Assembly (NCBI GenBank): GCA_041391665.1
Contig: JAWKNO010000003.1
Span: 1,240,001 to 1,304,000, forward strand
Length of the DNA: 64,000 nucleotides
Source of the DNA: Bacteroidia bacterium
Lineage (GTDB): Bacteria; Bacteroidota; Bacteroidia; J057
Reading direction: 5' to 3'
The translations under genes and the position numbers were made by a program. Below are positions 20,669 through 29,000 of the stretch, in pieces; the first letter of the stretch is position 1, and every line of letters starts with the position of its first letter. Below the pieces are notes generated by a model. It made no database searches. It saw nothing but the letters and a program-made list of their open reading frames with translations, and was not told where the DNA came from.

Positions 20669-22846
20669 TTATAAGAATTGATTGTGTTCGGTTAATTGAA
20701 ATCCCAATAGTTGGTACAAATCTTCATTCTGCGACACGACAAACGGATATGCCCCAACCTCCAATTGTTCATATTTTTCTTTGCGGTAAGCAATGGTTTT
20801 ATAGTTGACGGGGATCTCCATTTGCAGGCGATCTTCCCAGTTGGCGGTCAGGTATTTTTCCCGGTCTGATTCCAGGATACAGGTAGCACTTTCAATCTCA
20901 AGCGCTTCTACCAAAACTGCTTTTTTGTGATTGGTCAATTCCCGGATGTTATAATCCCCGTTGCGATAAATCAGGTGAATATCAATCTCTTTGGTTTCCA
21001 GAACCGGATATACGTTATTGATTTTCTCCTGCAATTCACGCTCCCGCAACAAACCGAAATTGTCAGGCAACTGGTCAAAACTCGCCTGAAGAATGGCATT
21101 ATTATATGGTTTCCCACTTCCGACCGGTTTGATTACATGGACAGGTTTGTATTTGCCAATCGTTTCGCTGGTTCGTTTTCGGTTTACCCTTCCAAACCGC
21201 TGAATCATTCCATCCAAAGGCGCACATTGGGTAATCATTCGATCAAAACTTATATCCAGGCTGACCTCAACAACTTGCGTGGAAACTACCAAACAGGGTT
21301 TTAGCCCGTCGCCAAATTGTTCGCTGCCGTCACCGTTAAATTCTGTTTTGAGCCGGGTTTCCAACTTTACACGATCGCCTCGCCGAAATCTACTGTGAAT
21401 CAACATCTTAGGAATTTCGGGATAGGTTTCGAGACATTTTGAAAAAAATTCCTGCGCATTTTTGATCGTGTTAAAAACAACCAATACTTTCTCGCGATTA
21501 GCAAAAGCTTTTTCCAGAATTTCGGGAACTACACTTTCATCTTCTAATTTTTCTACTAAATGGCGGTCGAAGGTGTCGAGAACAGTATCCGATAATTGAA
21601 CCTGATAAACATGCTCTTTTCCACCCAAGAGTGTCAAAAGTTCGCTGTAAAGCACAGAGGGCATGGTAGCTGTACCGATATGAATCCGGCAATCCAGACG
21701 CAAAAGTGCTTTCACTATTTCCAAAACCATTGATCTTGAATAGTCTGAATAGGTATGGATTTCGTCCAGAATAATATCTGTCCCCTGCACATCCAGCATC
21801 ACAGTTTCAAATCCGGAAGTGCCGAAAATAATAGCTGCCAACTGGTGAGGAGTAAGTACTTTTACCGAAGAACCTGCCAGCGGTTGTAAAATTTGTTCAT
21901 CTATTTTCCCCCTTGCAACCACTTTTGAAGTGGCATGTAACAAACGGATATCTGCCTCCGGCTGAAACTTGTGGACTGCATCCCTGATCCGCTCATACAT
22001 CGCATTGATGGAAGCCTGAAAAGGGAGCGTATAAAATACCCGGCCTTTACATCTCCTTAGAAGAAAATCAGTTTTCCCCGCCCCGGTTGACGCAACTACC
22101 AGTGTATGTTTTCTACTGTCGTCTGCGGGTATTTCAGATAAAGGATAAAGCGGGGAAACTCTATTCGAATCACGATAAAAGCTCAAATCCGGAATAACAA
22201 ACAACGGCTTAAGCATTTTCTCGGTATTGTGCATAAACGCAGAGGCAAAATGGTCAGCAGACTTCAGCAATCCTCTCAAAGGTGAGAACCCTCGTTTTTT
22301 CTTTTCGCAGTAATCAACTACATATTTCAGGGTATTCTCCGCTTCCTCTTTTGATATGGTAATTGCAGGCAACCCAAATGTTTCCAAAATTTGCAGTCCA
22401 TACGGATACCATTCTTCCCAGTCTTTTAAATGATTTTCAGCCCAGTCTCTGTCATTTTCCAAAAGATCCAATATTCCCCTTCCACTCGGATCGTTTTGAA
22501 TAGATTTGTGGTGGGCAACTACGAGATCAATCAGGGTATTCCATTCGGATTTGGGGAAACATGGCAAAAAAGCCAGAGAGGAAATTTCATGTCTGTGAGC
22601 AAAATCCCACTCCATATTTTCAACCAGACTTTCGCCGTTTGCCTGATGTATTTTTCGCTGAAAATGGGGGTGCGCTTTTCCCAGATCATGTAAAATCGCT
22701 CCTTTACGGGCCATTTCTACGTCAAATCCGAACGCGTATTTTTCAGCAAACAATTCAATTGCCTGCGTTACCTGCTGTGTATGTTCCAATAAAGTCAGGC
22801 TGCCATAATTGGCACTTTTAGCCAGGATTTCGTGCAATGGCTTCAT
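20669..22846 (-). CDS. cas3: Cas3 HD nuclease-helicase
   Basis: 725 residues. The N-terminal HD nuclease has ILHDLGKAHPHF (His53-Asp54) and a following RHEISS motif. The superfamily 2 helicase follows with Walker A STGAGKT (253-259), DEIH (361-364), motif III TAT (392-394) and the C-terminal QRFGRVNR arginine-finger motif. Cas3 is recruited to the Cascade R-loop, nicks the displaced strand and unwinds and degrades DNA in the 3'-5' direction. Its ATG overlaps the cas5 stop by 4 bp (ATGA), so the two are translationally coupled. All catalytic motifs are intact, so interference should be functional. Confidence 0.96.
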   Translation of the reverse strand: MKPLHEILAKSANYGSLTLLEHTQQVTQAIELFAEKYAFGFDVEMARKGAILHDLGKAHPHFQRKIHQANGESLVENMEWDFAHRHEISSLAFLPCFPKSEWNTLIDLVVAHHKSIQNDPSGRGILDLLENDRDWAENHLKDWEEWYPYGLQILETFGLPAITISKEEAENTLKYVVDYCEKKKRGFSPLRGLLKSADHFASAFMHNTEKMLKPLFVIPDLSFYRDSNRVSPLYPLSEIPADDSRKHTLVVASTGAGKTDFLLRRCKGRVFYTLPFQASINAMYERIRDAVHKFQPEADIRLLHATSKVVARGKIDEQILQPLAGSSVKVLTPHQLAAIIFGTSGFETVMLDVQGTDIILDEIHTYSDYSRSMVLEIVKALLRLDCRIHIGTATMPSVLYSELLTLLGGKEHVYQVQLSDTVLDTFDRHLVEKLEDESVVPEILEKAFANREKVLVVFNTIKNAQEFFSKCLETYPEIPKMLIHSRFRRGDRVKLETRLKTEFNGDGSEQFGDGLKPCLVVSTQVVEVSLDISFDRMITQCAPLDGMIQRFGRVNRKRTSETIGKYKPVHVIKPVGSGKPYNNAILQASFDQLPDNFGLLRERELQEKINNVYPVLETKEIDIHLIYRNGDYNIRELTNHKKAVLVEALEIESATCILESDREKYLTANWEDRLQMEIPVNYKTIAYRKEKYEQLEVGAYPFVVSQNEDLYQLLGFQLTEHNQFL

Positions 22847-23424
22847 GAATGGCTGCGAATTGGATTTCCAAAAACTTTTAATTCACCATACATGTCTGCC
22901 GCGCTGTCGAAACGATTGTGCCCTACTTTAAAACCTGATCTGAAATCTGAGAACATTAGTTCAAACCCATCAATTTCATCAAATGCTTCTTCATCAGTTT
23001 CAAAAGCATGCTCTGGAAAAACAATATCCTCATTGCGGCAAAGACACAGAGTTTGTGATAATGCGCGCTCAACATCGGACTTTTCCGCAAAGGCGAGATA
23101 TAAATTGGGGTATAGCATAACACCTCTGGTTAATATCCCCAGATTAGTTTTGTACTGATTTTTATCTTTATAAACATCAATTCCGCCTTTAGACCAGGTA
23201 CGCTCCTGCTGCATATCCAACCCCTGATAACTTAACCTGTGCCTCAGGATTTTATGTATTCCCGGGTGGCCAAGAAGCTCCGGAAATATTTTTTTCTCTA
23301 TCCCTTCTACAATCGAAGGTGTCAGAAACTGCTGACTGAAGGTTTCGCCATCTCTGACTGCCGTCCAGGGTTTGATAAAGCCAAACGGCCCCGAATATTT
23401 GACTACATAATATCTCATCTCCAT
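22843..23424 (-). CDS. cas5: Cas5-family RAMP protein
   Basis: 193 residues; start at 23424, or two codons later at 23418. The N-terminal strand and loop YYVVKYSGPFGFIKPWTAVRDGETFSQ followed by TPSIVEGIEKKI are the Cas5 signature. Cas5 caps the Cascade backbone and binds the 5' handle of the crRNA. At 193 residues it is near the short end for I-B Cas5. It lies between cas6 (27-bp gap) and cas3 (4-bp overlap). Confidence 0.88.
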   Translation of the reverse strand: MEMRYYVVKYSGPFGFIKPWTAVRDGETFSQQFLTPSIVEGIEKKIFPELLGHPGIHKILRHRLSYQGLDMQQERTWSKGGIDVYKDKNQYKTNLGILTRGVMLYPNLYLAFAEKSDVERALSQTLCLCRNEDIVFPEHAFETDEEAFDEIDGFELMFSDFRSGFKVGHNRFDSAADMYGELKVFGNPIRSHS

Positions 23425-23451
23425 TAACCATTAACAATTAAAAATTAACCA

Positions 23452-24108
23452 TTATCTCACCGCCCCAAACCCAATTCCTGTCGAATTGCCTAATCCTACT
23501 TCCCAGGCGAAGGCTACGGCTTTGGGGTCGCCTTCGACGACCACGGGGCAAAGGGTGCCTTTGTTTTTGATGCCTTTGTAGTCGGCAACTTTGGTTCTGG
23601 CTGTGCGGTAGGTACGGTCAAACCGGGCTTTTACAGGCAGGTCGCCCAGTCCGGCTTTTTTCAGCTTGTGGGCCAGGGTCTCTGTCATCAATTGGTCGGA
23701 CTCCGCATCCTGCGGAAAATAAAACTGCGTACGGGTCTCTACCGTGCGTTTGATCAGCACCGGACTCTGCAAAAAGAACGTCTGCATCGGACCAAAGTCT
23801 GGGGTGGGTTTCAGCACAATCTCCGCAGCCCGCATGCCGTAACAGATTTCCGTGTCCATCTGTATGCCGCGTATCAATTGCTGGATCAGCTCCTGCGAAG
23901 GTGCACTGATGAAAAAGGTACATCCTTCGGGAAAGTTAAATCCCCGGGAAGTTTTTTGCCCGTGCGACAACCAGGAGAGCGAATAAAGGGAGAGGTCGTC
24001 GTGTAAATCGTTGATTCCGATCCACTTATGCAGGGCGCCCACCAACTGCGGCTGGTAGTTGAAGGGCACCATCTGGGTATTGGGTGTAGTATGGATGTAG
24101 ATTCTCAT
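23452..24108 (-). CDS. cas6: Cas6-family crRNA endoribonuclease (operon copy)
   Basis: 218 residues from the ATG at 24108 (MRIYIHTTPNTQMVPFNYQP). The longer frame from 24216 would add 36 basic, low-complexity residues overlapping the putative promoter, so the internal start is chosen. Two ferredoxin-like halves end in the glycine-rich loop GNSTGIGFGAV of Cas6 RAMPs. Cas6 cuts the repeat 8 nt upstream of the spacer, here leaving AUUGAAAC. It is the first gene of the main effector operon, downstream of an inverted repeat at 24142-24172. A second Cas6-family gene lies at 25196-25999. Confidence 0.9.
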   Translation of the reverse strand: MRIYIHTTPNTQMVPFNYQPQLVGALHKWIGINDLHDDLSLYSLSWLSHGQKTSRGFNFPEGCTFFISAPSQELIQQLIRGIQMDTEICYGMRAAEIVLKPTPDFGPMQTFFLQSPVLIKRTVETRTQFYFPQDAESDQLMTETLAHKLKKAGLGDLPVKARFDRTYRTARTKVADYKGIKNKGTLCPVVVEGDPKAVAFAWEVGLGNSTGIGFGAVR

Positions 24109-24131
24109 GGGAGAAATTTTTGATTTATTTA

Positions 24132-24172
24132 CAAGTGTATGGGGGTACCTATGGCAATGGCTGCGGTACCCC
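24132..24172 (-). promoter_or_regulatory. Palindromic operator/promoter candidate upstream of the cas6-cas5-cas3-cas8-cas7 operon
   Basis: A perfect 8-bp inverted repeat GGGGTACC / GGTACCCC (24142-24149 and 24165-24172, 15-bp spacer). On the minus strand it is followed 2 bp later by TACACTTG (24132-24139), one mismatch from the Bacteroidota -7 element TAnnTTTG. This places the palindrome over the likely promoter 24 bp upstream of the cas6 ATG and directly downstream of the WYL regulator gene. No U-run follows the stem, so it is less like a terminator. Operator function is inferred. Confidence 0.5.
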
Positions 24173-24226
24173 TTAATTTTTTTTGATTTTTTTTGCCTTT
24201 CGCGGAGATATTGCAAAGGGAAAACA

Positions 24227-25147
24227 CTAAAAATTCATCCTCTTCACTTCCTCGCGCAGACGTGTGATCAGCGAATCAGGCTCCAGCACTTCTATTCCCT
24301 GGTGATAATTGCCGAGGATGAAGTTGATAAGCCCAAGAAATTTGTGGTTGACCATTGCCTGAAAGTCAAACATTTCGGCTTCGTTGGCTTCTACGATATA
24401 TCCTTTTGCCGTGGGATATCGCTCAATCAGGTCATTGTATGCGCCCACCTTAATCCGGAGGTGTACCATTACCTGATTGCCATCCACAATCCGAAAAGTG
24501 TCGGTAGGCATGACATTGTGTTTGCCTTCATGCTCCCAGGGCTCATCGAGTAGTTTCACTCTCTTAATCCGCGAAATCTGAAAGTGGCGCAAATCCATCT
24601 TCTCCAGATCGTAGGTGTGGACCATGTCGTCGGGCGGGCTGACGTGGAAAGGCTCCACGATTCGATCACTGATCACATTGCTGTTGGAGCTGTGGTAATC
24701 GACCAGTATCACCCGCCGCTTTTCATTTTGTGCCTGCTGAAGGGCATCTACTTTGTTGAGATAGGGTTTGCGCAGATACGAATGTCCCAGCCGGTGATAA
24801 TCATACAGTGCGGCAAGCTTTCGCTTGAGTTGTTCGCGCATACGGGTATGATCAGAAACCTGATCAATCGCCTGATCGAGAATGGCAAGTTCCTCCTCAG
24901 AGAAGTGTAGCAGGTTTTTCAGCGCCTTAAGTGGCTTATCTTCTACGAAAGCATATCGGTAGCGTTTGTCGTATTTAATCACAAACCCCGCATTCTGAAA
25001 AGCTTCCAAATCATGCCCAATTGTGTCGGGGCTTACGCTGTAACGTTCGGCCAGTTCTTTTTTTGTATAACCAAACGGCCTTTCCAGCAACGCTCTCATG
25101 ACGCGGAGTAGTCGTATTTTTGTTCTGTCTTCTGGTTCTTGTCCCAT
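24227..25147 (-). CDS. WYL-domain transcriptional regulator
   Basis: 306 residues. The N-terminal winged helix-turn-helix is seen in KKELAERYSVSPDTIGHDLEAFQNAGFVIKYD (about residues 28-60), followed by a WYL ligand-binding domain (RRVILVDYHSSN, IVEPFHVSPP) and a WCX-like C-terminus (VKVGAYNDLIERYP type). WYL regulators are common in CRISPR and defence loci, where they sense nucleic acid or nucleotide ligands and repress or activate cas genes. It sits between two cas6-family genes (48 bp and 118 bp gaps) with a palindrome just beyond its stop, so autoregulation and control of the cas operon are likely but inferred. Confidence 0.9.
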   Translation of the reverse strand: MGQEPEDRTKIRLLRVMRALLERPFGYTKKELAERYSVSPDTIGHDLEAFQNAGFVIKYDKRYRYAFVEDKPLKALKNLLHFSEEELAILDQAIDQVSDHTRMREQLKRKLAALYDYHRLGHSYLRKPYLNKVDALQQAQNEKRRVILVDYHSSNSNVISDRIVEPFHVSPPDDMVHTYDLEKMDLRHFQISRIKRVKLLDEPWEHEGKHNVMPTDTFRIVDGNQVMVHLRIKVGAYNDLIERYPTAKGYIVEANEAEMFDFQAMVNHKFLGLINFILGNYHQGIEVLEPDSLITRLREEVKRMNF

Positions 25148-25195
25148 AAAGGTATATATGTTTTGTGAGTGTGTTTAAAATCCCGGGGAGCGAAA

Positions 25196-25999
25196 TCATT
25201 TTCTCCCTATCACTTTTACCGCCCCAAATCCCAAAGCATTTTCACCGCCAAAACCTGCGAGCATGCCCACACGCAGGAGTTCTGCAGGTGCGATTACTTC
25301 AAAATCGAAAATATAACCTATGACTTTGGTTTCCTCCGGTGTATGGGCTTTGATGCGGATGCCATTCTTTTTAGGCTTTGCTGATAGCAGCCGAAATTTC
25401 AGCTCAGGGTTTGCAGGAATCGGTTCAACCAACCCATGATGATGCGCTATTTCATGTTTTTCCAGCAGGTTGCTGAAAAAATACTTTGCATAATCTTCAT
25501 CCTGTGGTGAAAGGTATTTCTGCCACAATTTCCCGTCTTTCCGGATTTCTGGTTTGATTACAAGCAGCGGACTCGTTGTGCGAAAAGACACTGCCTTGTC
25601 TGTAAATGTCTCTGCAGAAATAATGGAGACAGCTGAGACCTGCAAATCCACCCGGCTGATCCGGTCGCCCAGGGCAAATCGCTGCTCTTTGAACAAGCCC
25701 GAAATCATCTCCTCTGCGGCTCGCGGCACGAGGAAAGACACCACAAAAGAAATTTCCTCGCTGAATATTTTTATTCTGTCGTCGAGAATTTCGTATCGGG
25801 GGGGAATCCACAGATTGGAAAAGGTAAATAACTTAAATCTTTTGTTGCCTTGACTATATCCTTCGGCGTGAAGAAAAGCACCAAAATCAGTGTCCGCACT
25901 GCTGATAAGTTTGTAAATCCAGGCGCTAAGTTCATACTGGTAAGACAGGGGTAATAATTGCCCCGGATACATTACCTTTAGCGTAATCTTCAATTGCAT
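25196..25999 (-). CDS. cas6: Second Cas6-family crRNA endoribonuclease
   Basis: 267 residues. It has the classic Cas6 N-terminus LPLSYQYELSAWIYKL, the segment FLHAEGYSQGNKRFKLFTFS with a candidate general-base His44, and the C-terminal glycine-rich loop AGFGGENALGFGAVKV. It is better conserved than the Cas6 of the main operon. It is the most upstream gene of the minus-strand cluster, separated from the main operon by the WYL gene, and diverges from the macroglobulin gene with a 97-bp gap. Two Cas6 genes serving one array is unusual; one may be specialised, or may serve another array elsewhere in the genome. Confidence 0.9.
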   Translation of the reverse strand: MQLKITLKVMYPGQLLPLSYQYELSAWIYKLISSADTDFGAFLHAEGYSQGNKRFKLFTFSNLWIPPRYEILDDRIKIFSEEISFVVSFLVPRAAEEMISGLFKEQRFALGDRISRVDLQVSAVSIISAETFTDKAVSFRTTSPLLVIKPEIRKDGKLWQKYLSPQDEDYAKYFFSNLLEKHEIAHHHGLVEPIPANPELKFRLLSAKPKKNGIRIKAHTPEETKVIGYIFDFEVIAPAELLRVGMLAGFGGENALGFGAVKVIGRK

Positions 26000-26096
26000 A
26001 TTGTGTTTCCTGCTTAGGAACTATTTGATTTCCCAAAATAGAAATTTTTTATGGAAATACCGGAAATTTGAAATCTAAATACAGGATCCACTTCTT

Positions 26097-29000
26097 ATGA
26101 AAAACTACGCCGTTTTTTTCCTGTTTTCTTTCGCCCTGTGTCATCTATTTGCCCAGACGCAACTTTCGACTGCGCCCAATAGCCCGTATATCTATGCGTA
26201 CCGGTTGTCTGATGATGAGGCAAACAATATGGTCGCCAATCCGGACGTAGTTCCCGATACGACTTTCCTCCACTCGAAAGTTGACTCGCTGCGATTTACA
26301 GCCAATAATGACTCGCTGAAGGCTTTTAAAGAAACGCTCCGCAAGGGCTATTACCTCTTCACATGGGTGGAAAAAGGACAATGGGTACTGAAATTGTACC
26401 ACCTTACGGCACTGCAATTCGACTATTTGCCGGGCATAAACCAGACCCTTTTGTATTTGAATGTGCCTCCGGGTGAGGCTAAAGTTTTGTACGACAACAA
26501 CCCCCTTTCCTGGTCAGCAGAATTTCAGACTTTTATTTTGCCCGGAAGCAAACACAAAGGTATAATCACCGTACAAACAACTGAGGAAAAAGCATTTTAT
26601 GCCATTTCCCACCGACGGCACAGCAAAACCATATCAGCCTATACATGGTCTGCCCAAAGCGGGTCATTCCGCCCCTACAGCCGCCAAACCAAGCCTTCAG
26701 CTAAAGGCTACATCATCACAAACCAGCCGAAATACCTGCCGGGAGATACCGTCAGGTTAAAGGCGTTTATCCTCCGCAAAAATGGGAAACCTTTGCGGGA
26801 GGTCATTAATCTTCGCCTGAAAGAAAACCGTTACTGGCAGGAATCGCCCCTCACAACACTTTCACCTTCCACACCTGGCGCCTATATCTGGCAATTTCCT
26901 ATCCCTGATTCACTGCCGCTTGACAAAAAATATCAACTGACTGTTCGCAGGACAAAAAATAAAAAATGGATTTCTCTCTCCGGAGGTGAATTTTTGTATG
27001 AGGATTACCAGCTCAAAAATGTCACCTACCTGCTGAACAATGATTCGCCTGTCCTCACATGGAATGATTCCCTCGTCTTTACCGCCACCGCTACTGATGC
27101 CAACGGGCAACCCGCACCCGACACCCGCATCCAACTTGCCATCCGTCTGAGAAGCGTTGTTTCGCCGCCAGATGTTTCCATGCACCTCGCTTCTTTGCTT
27201 GCCGATACCACTGCTTTAATCGATGCCGGTAAATGGAAATTTGCCCTTCCGCCTTCTGCGATTCCACACGTTCCGGCTGCATACGCGGTTACGGCTACTT
27301 TTACCAACAGTGAAAACGAAACCCGGGATACCACATTTTACTTCACAGTCAAAACGCCGGAAGAAAAAAAGGATGAGGAAACAATCGCCGGCAAACCTGT
27401 TCTCCCCACCCCCGACATCACCCTCAGCGGCAACCGCACCGCCGATTCTGTATTCATTCACCTTACCAATCCGGCGGGAATTACCTTCAGCTATCAGTGG
27501 TGGAAAGGGAAAACGCTGGTGAAAGCAGCTATTACCGGTACTGATCTGGAGATAGCAATCAATGATGATTCTGATGCGCCCTACCGCTTTCAGGTCGATT
27601 ACCTGCGCGATGGGAAAAAACAAAACAATACCGTGCTTTTGCCGGTATTTACCCAGGCACTTACGATTGAAATCCGCCAGCCGGGCCAGGCAACACCAGG
27701 GGAAAAAGTTCCGGTAACGATCTCTGTCAAAGACTACCAAAACCAGCCGGTATCAGGCGTAAACCTGACGGCGCTCACGGTCAGCAACCAGTTTGAAACA
27801 AACCACGTCCCCGATCCGCCCTATCTGGGAAAACCGCAGGAAGCAGGTTTACACAGTACTACTTTTTCGGTAAAAGATGACCTCCATACGGGAAGGCCGG
27901 CCCTTTCATCCGGGTGGCTCCATCCCATGGGTCTGGATACGATGGTCTACTTCAAACTGAAATACCCCGATTCGCTATATCTTCAATACGAACCCATTCC
28001 CCACTATCTCCCGCAGTTTTCGCCTTATGTGTATAAAGAAGGCGAACAACAACTGCTGCTTATGATCTGGCTGGATGACCAGCCCGTGTATTATTCAGGC
28101 GTACAGGTTTCCAGTCCCTATGCTTTTATAGGTGAATCAGGATATCACACCCTCACCCTCCGGACGAGGGATGCAGAATACACCCTTCCCGGCATACAAT
28201 TAAAAAAAGGCTACAAGCTCGAAATTTCGCTGAATGCAGAAAATCTTCCCGAAGGCGTGTATAAGCTGAATCGGGCAGGATGGCTTACAGAAAAAGAGGC
28301 ATCTGCGCTCAATCGCTCGCTGGTTAGCATTTCGCCCGACTACAGGCCTAACCAGCGGGTATATCTCTGGCAGAGCCGGCAGGGGTTTGTGGTAAATTAT
28401 GGGAATTCATTGTTAGCAGGGCCATTTACCCAATATGAACCGCTCCAATTCCGGGCAGTGTTTTCAGGTGGCGAATACAGAGAAGAACTGCCCCTGCGGC
28501 CGGGGTACAATTACCAGGTGGGAGAAAAGATCACACTGCTGGAAAAAAGCACGCTGCTTTCCGCCGGAGATCTTATTCCTTATACTTACCTCCCCTACGG
28601 CAGGTCGCAAACTTTTGGACAAACAGCCCTTTTGCCAGGAGATATTCTCAGCGATCAGATGCCCCATTCTCCGGCGAGGAATACCAGCCAGAGGCCCGAT
28701 TTTTTAAAAGCTTCGGGCGAATACAGGCTGGTCTGTAAGCATCCAGACAAGATTCGATTCCTCCACCTCCAGCGATACGGAGACAGGAAAAATGTATGGA
28801 CGATTCCCGCCGAAAATCTGCGCATTCCCAACCTCAGTCCGGGCATTTACGAAATGACAGTCGAAAACTATCAGGGAGAATTTGCTGCACTCTGGTCATT
28901 TGAAATCAAAGAAGACTATATCTTTTTTGATCAGCGCGATACGATCATTTTTGAGCAACATCATTACTTTGCCCGTAATATCACAGATCCCGCCAGGATT

